A stretch of DNA of 64,000 nucleotides, from positions 1 to 64,000 of the forward strand of contig JAVKLU010000083.1 in NCBI GenBank assembly GCA_031538895.1, given 5' to 3'. The DNA comes from JAVKLU01 sp031538895 (GTDB lineage: Bacteria > Pseudomonadota > Gammaproteobacteria > Burkholderiales > Burkholderiaceae). The position numbers and the translations under genes are program-made. Numbering within the stretch: the first letter of the stretch is position 1; every line of letters begins with the position of its first letter. Positions 35,702-44,778 of the stretch are shown piece by piece. The notes under the pieces were generated by a model. That model worked only from the letters and a program-made list of their open reading frames with translations. It was not told where the DNA came from and ran no database searches.

Positions 35702-36622
35702 TTATTTCTTACCAGTTTTTGCCCGCGCATCGATCAAGGCTTCATCAATCATTGCACGATCTCTGGAGTCAGATGGCAGTAAAACCTTTAGTTGCTCCCA
35801 ATGGGTTTGCGCCCTCGCATAATCTTGCATTTGGAACGCGGCGCTACCGGATAACCACAACACCATTTCATTTTTAGGGTCAAGTTTTAGCGCGCGCGCC
35901 AAAATTTGCGTCGGCTTGCCCATCAGATTGCCTTGCGCATTGATCGCGATCACCTCGGCGTACTCGGCCAATAATTGCGCATCCTGATCCAGATATGTCG
36001 CCGACCGTTCAAACGCCTGTTCTGCTTTAATCGGCTGCCGCAACACACGATAAGAACGCGCCAGCATGGCCCAGGCTTTTAAATTGGCGGGATCGGCGAC
36101 TAATTTTTGCGCCAGATCGGCGACCATTTTTTCAACTTCTGCCGCATCGATTTGCGTTTTTTGCGACGGCTCTGTTAAAGCTTCACGACTGCCTAAGGCG
36201 CTATATAAAATGAACGCACTCACCATTATGAAAACACTCAGGATCGCAACCATGAATTGGGGGGAATGTGCTCGGGGGTGTGCTCTTAAGGGCGTCGATA
36301 AGCTTGATGTACTGGAGTGTTCTGCATCATCCGCTTGCTCGTCGATTAAACGGCGGCTCCATTCATCACGACCGGTGTCGTATTGGGCCTGGCTAATCAA
36401 TTGCGCGCGCAGGTTCTGATCCAGTTTTTCTAACTCTTCGCGATAAATTTCAATATTTAATTGTGCCTGCGTCGAACTCAAACCTGTCGCGGCCACATCG
36501 CTCGGCTGCGTACGATCAGCGCGGCGGATCAATAATTGAATCCTTGCTTGAATAAATGGCCAAAATAACATCATTAAAGTAAGTAGCAATAAGACGCTAG
36601 CGCTAATAATAAAACCAATCAT
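35702..36622 (-). CDS. ccmI: Cytochrome c maturation protein CcmI
   Basis: 306 residues. Two N-terminal transmembrane segments (about 2-22 and 110-130) flank a cytoplasmic loop; TPR-like repeats follow in the periplasm (about 165-300, LKAWAMLARSYRVLRQPIKAEQAFERS and following units). CcmI holds apocytochrome c for haem ligation by CcmF/H. The start overlaps ccmH by 1 bp. A MITE inserted exactly at the stop codon leaves the last residues TGKK unchanged. Confidence 0.85.
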   Translation of the reverse strand: MIGFIISASVLLLLTLMMLFWPFIQARIQLLIRRADRTQPSDVAATGLSSTQAQLNIEIYREELEKLDQNLRAQLISQAQYDTGRDEWSRRLIDEQADDAEHSSTSSLSTPLRAHPRAHSPQFMVAILSVFIMVSAFILYSALGSREALTEPSQKTQIDAAEVEKMVADLAQKLVADPANLKAWAMLARSYRVLRQPIKAEQAFERSATYLDQDAQLLAEYAEVIAINAQGNLMGKPTQILARALKLDPKNEMVLWLSGSAAFQMQDYARAQTHWEQLKVLLPSDSRDRAMIDEALIDARAKTGKK

Positions 36623-37167
36623 TAAACCGTCTCCTGAGTATTTTTATCGCTTTTAACACCTGAGTGTCTCGTCAATAACTGATCGACCCGCGCGCGCTCT
36701 TGCGCAGACAGCGGAGCCGCTGGCGTGATGAGGCGTTTTTTCAAATGCCACCACAGCACCGCAATGCCAAACAGTAGCAATACAAAAGGCCCCAACCACA
36801 GCAACCATGTACTGGACTTTAGCGGGGGGCGGTACAGTACAAAATCACCATAACGACTGACTAAAAACTCTTTAATCTCGATATCCGTTCTACCTTGTTG
36901 AATGAGATGGCGAACTTCTCGACGCAAATCCTGCGCCAAATCTGCTCGCGATCCGGCTAAAGATTCGTTCTGGCACACCAAGCAGCGCAGCTCTTCAGAA
37001 ATACTGATCAAGCGCTGTTCAACGATAGGGTCTTGCGCCAGCGGTGTTGCGCTCGCCGCATAGATGGAGATGCTGGTCATTGCTAATAAAACAGCAGCTC
37101 GAATGACTATCAAAATGGCGGTTAACAGTATTTGCACGTTTTTTTTATGATTTCTGTAATTGTGCAA
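36622..37167 (-). CDS. ccmH: Cytochrome c maturation protein CcmH (CycL)
   Basis: 181 residues. It is a thiol-disulfide protein that keeps the CXXCH motif of apocytochromes reduced. The signature LRCLVCQNESLAGSRADLA and the conserved ISRYGDFVLYRPP-type segment (VSRYGDFVLYRPPL) are present; a signal peptide lies at the N-terminus and one transmembrane helix at about 130-150. The TTG at 37167 overlaps ccmG and gives a positively charged signal start; a GTG at 37137 is the alternative. No strong ribosome site decides. Confidence 0.9.
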   Translation of the reverse strand: MHNYRNHKKNVQILLTAILIVIRAAVLLAMTSISIYAASATPLAQDPIVEQRLISISEELRCLVCQNESLAGSRADLAQDLRREVRHLIQQGRTDIEIKEFLVSRYGDFVLYRPPLKSSTWLLWLGPFVLLLFGIAVLWWHLKKRLITPAAPLSAQERARVDQLLTRHSGVKSDKNTQETV

Positions 37168-37675
37168 TCAGCGGATAAATCTTTTTAGTCAGCGCTTCTT
37201 GGGTCAGCGGTCCGATTTGCTTGTAGCGAATCACCCCCCCTTTATCAATCACATAGGTTTCTGGCACGCCATATACCCCGTAATCAATTCCGACGCGACC
37301 TTGTTCATCAAACGCCGACAACTGATACGGATTTTGCAAACGCTCCAATATCGCCAAAGCATCTGCACGCTGATCTTTATAGACCAAACCAATAATAGGC
37401 ACGACACCGGTTTTGGCCATGCCTAGCAACACCGGATGTTCTTCACGACACGCCGCACACCACGACGCCCACACGTTTAATATCCACACTTGCCCGCGCA
37501 TGTCTTGGGGTGAGAAAATTTGATTCGCTTGCGTCAACTGCGGCAAATTAAACATCGGCGCAGGTTTGTTAATCAAAGGAGAAGGAATTTCTTTGGGGTC
37601 GTGCGATAAGCCAATCGCTAAAAAAATAACTACGCCTAAAAAAACTACTAGGGGCATGAGTAGTTTAAACTTCAT
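37145..37675 (-). CDS. ccmG: Thiol:disulfide interchange protein CcmG (DsbE)
   Basis: 176 residues. An N-terminal membrane anchor (about 5-24) is followed by a periplasmic thioredoxin fold with active site WCAAC (about residue 72-76) and the cis-Pro region GVYGVPETYVID. It reduces apocytochrome c cysteines before haem attachment. It overlaps ccmF by 4 bp and ccmH by about 23 bp, in keeping with tight translational coupling. Confidence 0.93.
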   Translation of the reverse strand: MKFKLLMPLVVFLGVVIFLAIGLSHDPKEIPSPLINKPAPMFNLPQLTQANQIFSPQDMRGQVWILNVWASWCAACREEHPVLLGMAKTGVVPIIGLVYKDQRADALAILERLQNPYQLSAFDEQGRVGIDYGVYGVPETYVIDKGGVIRYKQIGPLTQEALTKKIYPLIAQLQKS

Positions 37676-39642
37676 ACCGAGCCCTCCTTAAAGGTCATCG
37701 CTTCTTTAATCGCAGCCACTTTCTTACGCCGATAGCGCTTGTCCGAAATCGCGATCAAACCACCCAGCGCCATCAAAAAACATCCACCCCAAATCCAGTT
37801 CACAAACGGCTTGTAATGAACCCGTACCGCCCAAGCCCCCTGATCCAAAGGTTCGCCCAAGGAAATATAAATATCTCGTGTCAAACCCACATCAACCGCA
37901 GAGTCAGTCATCGGCATACTTGATGAAAAATAAGTTCGCTTTTCTGGTTGTAATAATTGAGGCTCTTGTCGCGCCAGTGTTTGTCCCAATTGACGCAGTT
38001 CAAAGTGACCGCGCATCGCTTCATAGTTAGGTCCAGGAACTTTTTCGATGGATAAAAACTTCAGTTCATGATTAGCGATTTGTACCGTATCACCGGAGCT
38101 CATCCGAACATCATTTTCTTGTTGATAGCTAGTGACCATCACAACCCCAAATACAAAGGCCGCAATCCCCAAATGTCCCAATTGCATCGCCCAAAAAGAT
38201 CGCGTCACAGCACCCGCACGTAACATTTTGATCGCCTGCAAAGTGCTTGAACCGGCGATCCAAAAAACACAGCAAAATCCTACCGACGCCGCCAGACTCC
38301 ACGGCCCCATCACATAAGGAATCACAATTGCCGATACCACGCCCCAACCAGCCGCTAACCACAAGCGACGAATGGTTTGCGCAAGAGAACTGTCTTTCCA
38401 GTTCGTCCACGGTGCGATGCCCATTAACACTAAAGCGGGCACCATAATCGGTACAAATACGCTATTAAAGTAAGGCGGCCCCACTGAAATTTTGCCCAAG
38501 CTCAAACTGTCCATGATCAAGGGGTATAGAGTTCCCAGCAATACGGACGAGGCCGCCACCACTAAGAATACATTGCCCAACAGAATTAAAGTTTCGCGCG
38601 AAAGCCAATGAAACTCACCCGAATTACGCGAACTTTGCTTGGGGGCGCGTACGGCAAACAAGACTAAAGACGCGCCCACCACAATCACCAAGAACAACAG
38701 AATAAATATCCCGCGCCGTGGATCGGTGGCAAAGGCATGTACCGAAGTTAAGACGCCCGAACGCACTAAAAAGGTGCCCAGCAAAGACAATGAAAACGCC
38801 AGTATCGCCAGTAATACCGTCCAGCTTTTAAACGTGCCGCGTTTTTCAGTCACCGCCAAAGAGTGAATCAAGGCTGTCCCAATTAGCCACGGCATGAAGG
38901 ACGCGTTCTCGACAGGGTCCCAAAACCACCAACCGCCCCAACCCAATACGTAATACGCCCAACGCGAACCCAAGGCAATTCCTAAGGTTAAAAACATCCA
39001 TGCCAAGATTGTCCAAGGTCGCGTCCAACGCGCCCACGCTGCATCTAACTTGCCGTACAGCAAAGACGCAATCGCAAACGCAAACGCGACCGAAAATCCG
39101 ACATAGCCCATGTACAAAATCGGCGGATGAAACACCAAACCGGGGTCTTGTAACAGCGGATTTAAATCACGACCGTTTTCGGGAACGGGAAAAATTCGTT
39201 CAAAAGGATTGGACGTAAAAAGAATAAACAACAGTAGACCCATCGTCACCAAGCCCAATACACCAATCACCCGCGCCACCATATATTCATCCAAGTGTTT
39301 GGAGAACACGGCCACCGCAAAAGTCCACATCGTCAGCAAAAATACCCACAGCAATAAAGACCCTTCGTGCGCCCCCCACACCGCACCCAAGCGATACATC
39401 AGCGGCAACAGCGAATTGGAATGTTGAGCGACATACGCCACCGAAAAGTCATTGCTATAAAACGCCCACGTCAGCGCAGCAAACGCGAGCGTCAACAATA
39501 AAAACGTCGCATAGGCCGAAGGACGCGCCAGAGCCACCCACTGACGGCGTTCTTGTTGCGCTCCGACCAAAGATAAAATGCCTTGCACCACTGATACCAG
39601 CAAGGCCAAAATAAGTGCGAAATGTCCGATCTCTGGAATCAT
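37672..39642 (-). CDS. ccmF: Cytochrome c maturation haem lyase CcmF
   Basis: 656 residues, the usual length, with about 14-15 transmembrane segments. The haem-handling WWD motif is complete in GWGGWWFWDPVENAS, and conserved His residues lie in nearby loops (AVWGAHEGSLLLW). CcmF joins haem from holo-CcmE to apocytochrome c together with CcmH/I. It overlaps ccmE and ccmG by 4 bp each. Confidence 0.97.
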   Translation of the reverse strand: MIPEIGHFALILALLVSVVQGILSLVGAQQERRQWVALARPSAYATFLLLTLAFAALTWAFYSNDFSVAYVAQHSNSLLPLMYRLGAVWGAHEGSLLLWVFLLTMWTFAVAVFSKHLDEYMVARVIGVLGLVTMGLLLFILFTSNPFERIFPVPENGRDLNPLLQDPGLVFHPPILYMGYVGFSVAFAFAIASLLYGKLDAAWARWTRPWTILAWMFLTLGIALGSRWAYYVLGWGGWWFWDPVENASFMPWLIGTALIHSLAVTEKRGTFKSWTVLLAILAFSLSLLGTFLVRSGVLTSVHAFATDPRRGIFILLFLVIVVGASLVLFAVRAPKQSSRNSGEFHWLSRETLILLGNVFLVVAASSVLLGTLYPLIMDSLSLGKISVGPPYFNSVFVPIMVPALVLMGIAPWTNWKDSSLAQTIRRLWLAAGWGVVSAIVIPYVMGPWSLAASVGFCCVFWIAGSSTLQAIKMLRAGAVTRSFWAMQLGHLGIAAFVFGVVMVTSYQQENDVRMSSGDTVQIANHELKFLSIEKVPGPNYEAMRGHFELRQLGQTLARQEPQLLQPEKRTYFSSSMPMTDSAVDVGLTRDIYISLGEPLDQGAWAVRVHYKPFVNWIWGGCFLMALGGLIAISDKRYRRKKVAAIKEAMTFKEGSV

Positions 39643-40079
39643 GATCCCGCTTTTCCTTTCATTTTTTGTGCTTGATCCAAAGCCCCTTGAGCGGCCGGCG
39701 GCATATAGTTTTCGTCATGTTTGGCCAATACTTCCTCCGCAACAAAATCCCCGCTGGGGTTGAGCTTTCCCTGCACCACTGCGCCTCGTCCTTCTTTAAA
39801 TAAATCCGGCAAAATGCCTTTATAACTCACCGGTATTTCTTTGACCATATCAGTTATCACAAAATGCACCGTCAACTCATCGCGTTTTAAGGAAGCCTCC
39901 TTCACCATACCACCAATTCGAAACGTCTGATTTTTAGGCGCATTCCCCGCAAAAATTTCGCTGGGGGTGATGTACAGTGCGATATTGCTGTTCAAAGCAT
40001 TCAGAATCAGCATTGTCGCGATCCCCAGTGACACTAAACCGATACTAATCATCAAAAAACGCTTGTGCCTTGGTTTCAC
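39639..40079 (-). CDS. ccmE: Cytochrome c maturation haem chaperone CcmE
   Basis: 146 residues. One N-terminal transmembrane segment is followed by the OB-fold periplasmic domain (RIGGMVKEAS, VSYKGILPDLFKEG). The haem-binding His lies in VLAKHDENYMPP. It receives haem from CcmC and passes it to CcmF. Confidence 0.95.
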   Translation of the reverse strand: MKPRHKRFLMISIGLVSLGIATMLILNALNSNIALYITPSEIFAGNAPKNQTFRIGGMVKEASLKRDELTVHFVITDMVKEIPVSYKGILPDLFKEGRGAVVQGKLNPSGDFVAEEVLAKHDENYMPPAAQGALDQAQKMKGKAGS

Positions 40080-40180
40080 AAATTTCCTTATTAAAATGAT
40101 TTGGCAAAAAAATCCGTTCGTCGCTTAAACACTTCAAAGCTTAAACCAATTGGATTGAAGCACGACCAGACAAACCCGCC

Positions 40181-40218
40181 AGTCAACTATTAGCAACTCA
40201 GTCAACTATTGGCAACTT
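40181..40218. repeat. 19-bp x2 tandem duplication straddling the ccmD stop
   Basis: Units agtcaactattagcaactc and agtcaactattggcaactt are adjacent. The second contains the ccmD stop codon (40202-40204), so the coding sequence was not altered. Confidence 0.85.
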
Positions 40219-40375
40219 CTTTGAGGCGTTTCAAGCGCATAATCGTTGCCTGGTATTGCCGCCGAATCAAAATCGGCTCCAGAATCAAGCAGAATGCACA
40301 GACACCAAAACTGCCCCACACATACAGGGCATATCCACCCATATTCAAAAAGCTGGCAAAGCTGTCCCACATCAT
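40202..40375 (-). CDS. ccmD: Cytochrome c maturation protein CcmD
   Basis: 57 residues. Reading: a start ATG at 40375 overlapping the ccmC stop (ATGA), a conserved motif MGGYALYVWGSFG at about 12-24, a transmembrane segment, and a basic C-terminal cytoplasmic tail (IRRQYQATIMRLKRLKE). CcmD is a small inner-membrane protein needed for release of holo-CcmE from the CcmABCD complex. It lies in its normal place between ccmC and ccmE; a gap of about 120 bp separates it from ccmE. A larger overlapping frame here is a shadow. Confidence 0.88.
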   Translation of the reverse strand: MMWDSFASFLNMGGYALYVWGSFGVCAFCLILEPILIRRQYQATIMRLKRLKEVANS

Positions 40376-41121
40376 GATTTAATCTCCGGTAAATTTTGAC
40401 ACCAATCCGCGTGTGCCTCTCGCTCCAAAATAATGACCCGCACGCGTTGCAAAACAACGGCAATCGCATACATCCAAAGTGCAAGAGTCATCAACAACAT
40501 GCCCCACAAGATCGTGTGCGCCATTGTGGGTGCTTTGTTCATTGAAATTGATGCGCCTTGATGCAAAGTATTCCACCATTCCACAGAGAAATAAATAATC
40601 GGTACATTCACCACACCGACCAAAACTAAAAGTGCTCCGGCTTTATCCGCACGCCGTGCACCATCGATTGAAGCTTGCAAAGCCATAAATCCAATATACA
40701 GAAACAGCAAAATGAGTTCAGATGTGAGTCGCGCATCCCAGACCCACCAGGTGCCCCACATCGGCTTACCCCAAAATGCGCCAGTCCACAAAGACAAAAA
40801 CGCCATCAAAGCCCCTGTGGGGGCAAGAGCCTGCGCCATCATCGCGGATAAACGTGAATTTAAAATTAAGCCCATCGCCGCCCAAGAGGTCATGACCATA
40901 TAAATAAACATTGATAGCCACGAGGTCGGCACGTGAATAAAAATAATTCGATAAGCTTGACCTTGCACCGCATCAATCGGCGCCACAAAAAAACTAATCC
41001 ACAAACCAACAAAGCCAAATATCAGACTCAAACCCCAAAACCAGGGTATCATTTTTCCAGCAAGAGGATAAAACCTCGCGGGGCTAGCGAACTGAAAGAA
41101 ATTCATTAATCGAGTAGTCAT
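40372..41121 (-). CDS. ccmC: Haem exporter protein CcmC
   Basis: 249 residues with six predicted transmembrane helices. The WWD signature MWGTWWVWDARLTSEL is present, with conserved His residues in flanking loops (IIFIHVPTSW, NTLHQG). It transfers haem to CcmE. The ATG at 41121 is used; a TTG one codon earlier is an alternative. Confidence 0.95.
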   Translation of the reverse strand: MTTRLMNFFQFASPARFYPLAGKMIPWFWGLSLIFGFVGLWISFFVAPIDAVQGQAYRIIFIHVPTSWLSMFIYMVMTSWAAMGLILNSRLSAMMAQALAPTGALMAFLSLWTGAFWGKPMWGTWWVWDARLTSELILLFLYIGFMALQASIDGARRADKAGALLVLVGVVNVPIIYFSVEWWNTLHQGASISMNKAPTMAHTILWGMLLMTLALWMYAIAVVLQRVRVIILEREAHADWCQNLPEIKS

Positions 41122-41136
41122 CAACTTACATTTTAA

Positions 41137-41802
41137 TTATTCAATGGCAATTTGAAGCGCCGCGCCCACTACCCACGGCGCGAACAATACCGCTAATAAC
41201 GAAAAAGCGGCTAATAAAGACAGGTGTCCAGAAACCATCAGACCTGCACTTTGTGCGTATACGGCACCTGCACCAAAAATTAATACTGGAATAAACAAGG
41301 GCAGAATCAAAACACTTAACAATACTCCTCCGCCACGAACTCCCAGAGTCAAAGCCGAACCAATCGCACCCAATAATGAGAGCGTTGGCGTTCCTAATAA
41401 TAAAGTCAGTAGCAGCACCCCTAAAACGTCTGCGCTTAAATCAAATTGAATTCCAATAATCGGCGCCAAAATTAACAAGGGCAAGCCTGAGGCCAACCAA
41501 TGAGCCGCTACTTTGCCCAGCACTAACAGCGTCAGCGAGTTGGGCGACAAAATCATTTGCTCCAAAGTTCCATCGGCATAGTCTGAAGCAAACAAGCCTT
41601 GTAACCCTAACATGGTGGTGAGTAATGCCGCCACCCACAAAATCCCCGGCGCAATTTTGCGCAATAAAATCGAATCAGCACCAATGCCTAATGGAAATAA
41701 ACTGACGACAATGATGAAAAAAAATAAAGTCGCCAATATTTCACTTTTGCGGCGCATCACCAACAATAAATCGCGCTGAATAATTGCCCAAAATGCATTC
41801 AT
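41137..41802 (-). CDS. ccmB: Haem exporter protein CcmB
   Basis: 221 residues with six predicted transmembrane helices; the family sequence FSDYADGTLEQMILSP-like (FASDYADGTLEQMILSP) is visible at about 70-87. CcmB is the membrane subunit of the CcmAB ATPase that drives release of holo-CcmE. It overlaps ccmA by 4 bp. Confidence 0.94.
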   Translation of the reverse strand: MNAFWAIIQRDLLLVMRRKSEILATLFFFIIVVSLFPLGIGADSILLRKIAPGILWVAALLTTMLGLQGLFASDYADGTLEQMILSPNSLTLLVLGKVAAHWLASGLPLLILAPIIGIQFDLSADVLGVLLLTLLLGTPTLSLLGAIGSALTLGVRGGGVLLSVLILPLFIPVLIFGAGAVYAQSAGLMVSGHLSLLAAFSLLAVLFAPWVVGAALQIAIE

Positions 41803-42431
41803 AGCGTTAGGCTCTGCTCCGTGCCATCCCGCAAAGGAATCGGTTGATGACTGGTCAGAATCACCAATCCACCCGCACTCAAATGTTGCAGAATGAGTGT
41901 TGAGAGCAGGGCCACACCATCGACATCCAAAGCATTAAAAGGTTCATCCAGAATCCATAACTTAGCGCGCCGAAGCACCAGTCGGGCTAATAGAATTCGT
42001 TTTTTCTGCCCCTCCGATAAATCACGCACCGGCAAATGCTCGCGCCCTTTTAGACCGACTTGCGACAAGGCCGTCGTCACATCTACATCTGAATATTTTT
42101 TTTGATCTAACGCGAGGGTAAAGCGTAAATTTTCAAACCCGCTTAACTCTTCTTTGACCGCATTCCGATGCCCCATAAAAAGCATCTCTTGTAAATATAA
42201 ATGCCGGTTGTCAGTAATCGACACGCCATTCCAAAGAATTTCAGCGGGAGCGTCGGGTTGCTCGGCCTCGTCGGGCTTTGATAATCCGGCAATAACACGC
42301 AACAAAGTTGTTTTACCGCGACCATTTTCACCGCGCACATGTAGCCATTGACCCGCAGCTAAATTCAACTCAAGTCGTCGGAAGAGCAGACGTTCACCAC
42401 GAGAACAACTTAAATGACGGATGGATAACAT
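41799..42431 (-). CDS. ccmA: Cytochrome c maturation ATP-binding protein CcmA
   Basis: 210 residues from the ATG at 42431. Walker A GENGRGKTTLL, ABC signature LSEGQKKR and Walker B LWILDEPFNALD are all present. It is the first gene of the ccmABCDEFGHI operon. A possible longer start upstream (to 42530) gives sequence without homology. A small RNA gene ends about 210 bp upstream on the same strand. Confidence 0.95.
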   Translation of the reverse strand: MLSIRHLSCSRGERLLFRRLELNLAAGQWLHVRGENGRGKTTLLRVIAGLSKPDEAEQPDAPAEILWNGVSITDNRHLYLQEMLFMGHRNAVKEELSGFENLRFTLALDQKKYSDVDVTTALSQVGLKGREHLPVRDLSEGQKKRILLARLVLRRAKLWILDEPFNALDVDGVALLSTLILQHLSAGGLVILTSHQPIPLRDGTEQSLTL

Positions 42432-42641
42432 ACTGAAAATTTTTGCACAAAAATAGTCTCGTATTATCGGCGCGATGATGCTTAAAGCGATTCTGTGATA
42501 TTTAATCTGGACACAAGAGAAGCTCGTCAATATTGAGGGGGATTAGCGGTGAACTAGCAAGTGACTAGAAGCCCGCGACGATCAACACAAGTTTACTGTC
42601 CTGATTACCCCAAACAAAGCGAAAACGAACAAAAGATAGGC

Positions 42642-42670
42642 AAAAAAAACCCGAAGCTTTCGCTTCGGGT
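42642..42670 (-). terminator. Intrinsic terminator of the small RNA
   Basis: On the minus strand acccgaagc pairs with gcttcgggt around a gaaa loop and is followed by eight T residues. It is a textbook terminator. Confidence 0.92.
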
Positions 42671-42742
42671 TAAGTCCACCTAAGGAGAGGGTGGAGGAGA
42701 CAACCTTGAACTGAACCAAAATATTCTGCTCAGTCACAACAC
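42642..42742 (-). ncRNA. Candidate small RNA with anti-Shine-Dalgarno motifs
   Basis: About 100 nt, defined by a promoter and a terminator with no ORF between. The transcript contains ucuccucc and, in the loop of a ccacc/ggugg hairpin, cucuccuua. Both can pair with Shine-Dalgarno sequences; the latter mimics the 3' end of 16S rRNA. The terminator has a GNRA-type gaaa loop on an 9-bp GC-rich stem and a run of eight T. Betaproteobacterial small RNAs with such CCUCC motifs and growth effects are known; whether this is a member must be tested. Confidence 0.75.
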
Positions 42743-42748
42743 GGACGA

Positions 42749-42777
42749 ACTATAACAATAATTTTTGTGCATTGCAA
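42749..42777 (-). promoter_or_regulatory. Promoter of the small RNA
   Basis: Minus strand: -35 ttgcaa (42772-42777), 17-bp spacer, -10 tatagt (42749-42754). Predicted start is near 42742. Confidence 0.7.
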
Positions 42778-43078
42778 GAGATTCTTGTATCAAAAGCATC
42801 ATTTTCCTATAAAAATGTATCTTTTTCACATCAAAAAATTATCTAACTTCATTTGCAGTTAATTTAATTTGTTAAAAAAATGATTTTTAATTTTGATTTA
42901 AATGAAATTTAAATATTTTTTTACAAAATCAATGAGTAAATCAACTTGTTTTGTGCATAACACCATCGTCTCCTCATATTTTGCAATCAGAGTACTGTAT
43001 CTATCCGTCCAAAGCCCTTAGAATGCGCGATTAAATACCATTTTAGAGTCCGCCATTCTTGCGACTGAATACAACTAA
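42778..43078. other. AT-rich gap upstream of xseB
   Basis: About 300 bp, strongly AT-rich. It should contain the promoter for xseB-ispA on the plus strand and perhaps for ccmA farther left. I see no ORF and no operator I can name. Confidence 0.35.
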
Positions 43079-43303
43079 ATGAAAAAACAAACTTTTGAAT
43101 CCGCAATGGTGGAGCTAGAGCAACTGGTACAGCAAGTCGAGGACGGTCAAATCTCTTTAGATCAGGCAGTGGCGGCGTATGAGCGCGGAATTGACTTGGT
43201 CAAATTTTGTCAGGACAAATTGCAAACGATTGAAGAACGCGTCAAAGTGCTTGACGGCGAACTTCTAAAAGTACTCCCCAAAAAGAGTGACGTGAAAAAT
43301 TAA
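43079..43303 (+). CDS. xseB: Exodeoxyribonuclease VII small subunit
   Basis: 74 residues. XseB partners XseA in degrading single-stranded DNA to oligonucleotides. The sequence FESAMVELEQLVQQVEDGQISLDQAV and YERGIDLVKFCQDKL are typical of this helical subunit. It precedes ispA, the usual order in Proteobacteria; dxs, which often follows, is not here. Confidence 0.93.
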   Translation: MKKQTFESAMVELEQLVQQVEDGQISLDQAVAAYERGIDLVKFCQDKLQTIEERVKVLDGELLKVLPKKSDVKN

Positions 43304-43331
43304 GTTAAGCGAAGTGAACGACTGTTTTCCC

Positions 43332-44255
43332 ATGTCAGAGAATATTTCTTTAGCAAGATCACCTTGGCACAACCAAGCCTTAGCGCACATCGAAACCCAT
43401 CTGGACTATCGATTGGAACAGGATACTGAAGCGAATACACCTCTAGGTAAGGCGATGCGCTATGCGGTGATGAATGGCGGTAAACGCTTGCGCGCCCTAT
43501 TGGTATGCGCAAGCAGTGGCCTCAATTGGGAATCTACTCTCACCCAAAACCAGCACGCGCAAGCAGTTTTAGATACCGCGAGCGGATTGGAATTCATGCA
43601 CGCCTATTCTCTGGTTCACGATGATTTACCGGCACTAGATAACGACGATTTGCGACGCGGACTACCTACGGTTCACAAACATTTTGATGAAGCGACCGCG
43701 ATTTTGGTTGGTGACGCATTGCAATCATTGGCCTTGCTAGTCGTCGCACGCCATAACAATACCCCAAATATTCAAACACTCGCTCAAGCGGCCTTGTTAA
43801 TGTGTCAAGGTCAAATGCGCGACTTATCTGCGATTGGCAAAACGCTGACCTTAAATGAGTTAGAGATTCTGCATCAACAAAAAACAGGGGCGCTGATTCG
43901 AGCTGCGGTTCTGATGGGTGCGTATTGCGCACAACCTGCCATGAGCGAAGCCGCGATCAATTATCTAGACCATTTTTCGAGGGTCATTGGCTTGGCGTTT
44001 CAGATTCGTGACGATGTCTTGGATGGCACTTCAACAGAGCGCACTTTAGGTAAAAGCATCGGAAAAGACTGCGCTCAAAACAAGCCTACTTTTGTCACGA
44101 TGTTAGGCCTCGTCGCTGCGAACAAGCGTTTAGCACTACTATTAGAGGAATCAATGAGCGCCTTAAATCAATTCGCAAAAGAGTCTCCCCTAACAGAAGT
44201 AATCGCCCAGCGTTTGCGCGGGTTAGCCCAATTTGTAGTGGTGCGATCATCCTAA
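43332..44255 (+). CDS. ispA: Farnesyl diphosphate synthase (polyprenyl synthetase)
   Basis: 307 residues from the ATG at 43332; a GTG at 43314 is an alternative. It makes farnesyl diphosphate from IPP and DMAPP. The first Asp-rich motif HDDLPALDNDDLRRG and the second, IRDDVLDGT, are present, with NGGKRLRALLV near the N-terminus and GKDCAQNKPTFV near the C-terminus. The first motif is of the DDxxxxD type typical of bacterial FPP synthases. Confidence 0.93.
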   Translation: MSENISLARSPWHNQALAHIETHLDYRLEQDTEANTPLGKAMRYAVMNGGKRLRALLVCASSGLNWESTLTQNQHAQAVLDTASGLEFMHAYSLVHDDLPALDNDDLRRGLPTVHKHFDEATAILVGDALQSLALLVVARHNNTPNIQTLAQAALLMCQGQMRDLSAIGKTLTLNELEILHQQKTGALIRAAVLMGAYCAQPAMSEAAINYLDHFSRVIGLAFQIRDDVLDGTSTERTLGKSIGKDCAQNKPTFVTMLGLVAANKRLALLLEESMSALNQFAKESPLTEVIAQRLRGLAQFVVVRSS

Positions 44256-44322
44256 ATATCACGCTACTGCCTATTGACTCTCAAAAAATTCTCAAAAAAA
44301 AATTTATTACCTGCTTGTCATC

Positions 44323-44778
44323 ATGAAGCATCCAGAACTTTTATTATGCGCCAGCGATGTCTTTGTCATGCCGCGTTGCGCTAACAAAGATATTTTTTTG
44401 TCGACGATCGCCGCTCTATTTGAAACGCGCACGGAGATTCCTGCCACAACTATTTTGGCCGCATTACACGAACGAGAAGCTTTGGATAGTACCGCCTTAG
44501 GACAAGGAGTTGCCCTACCGCATGGCAGAATTAAAGGCTTGAAACACGCGCACGCCTTATTCATTCGTTTGGATGAAGCGCTTGATTACGATGCTCTTGA
44601 TGGACAAGGCATTGATTTAGTTTTAGCACTGATCTTTCCACCTCAAGATGTGCAACGTCATTTAGAAGTTTTGTCGCTTGCAGCACAAATCTTTGCGGAT
44701 GAATCGGTATGCACTATTTTGCGTGCGGCAAAAACACCTGCTGAAATTTACGCGCCATTGCTGCCGCGTTTAAATTAA
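44323..44778 (+). CDS. ptsN: PTS IIA-like nitrogen regulatory protein (PtsN family)
   Basis: 151 residues of the PTS EIIA fructose/mannitol family, Ntr branch. The phosphorylatable His lies in GVALPHGRIKGL (about 67). It takes phosphate from NPr and acts as a regulator rather than in sugar uptake. In other Betaproteobacteria ptsN often follows hpf near rpoN; here it is separate from hpf (49.7 kb) and no rpoN is seen. The stop codon lies in a 14-bp tandem duplication. Confidence 0.82.
   Translation: MKHPELLLCASDVFVMPRCANKDIFLSTIAALFETRTEIPATTILAALHEREALDSTALGQGVALPHGRIKGLKHAHALFIRLDEALDYDALDGQGIDLVLALIFPPQDVQRHLEVLSLAAQIFADESVCTILRAAKTPAEIYAPLLPRLN

Noticed and set aside
40206..40484. 92-codon Cys-rich frame overlapping ccmC/ccmD
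   Set aside because: It is out of frame with ccmD, which has the expected motif, size and ATGA overlap with ccmC.
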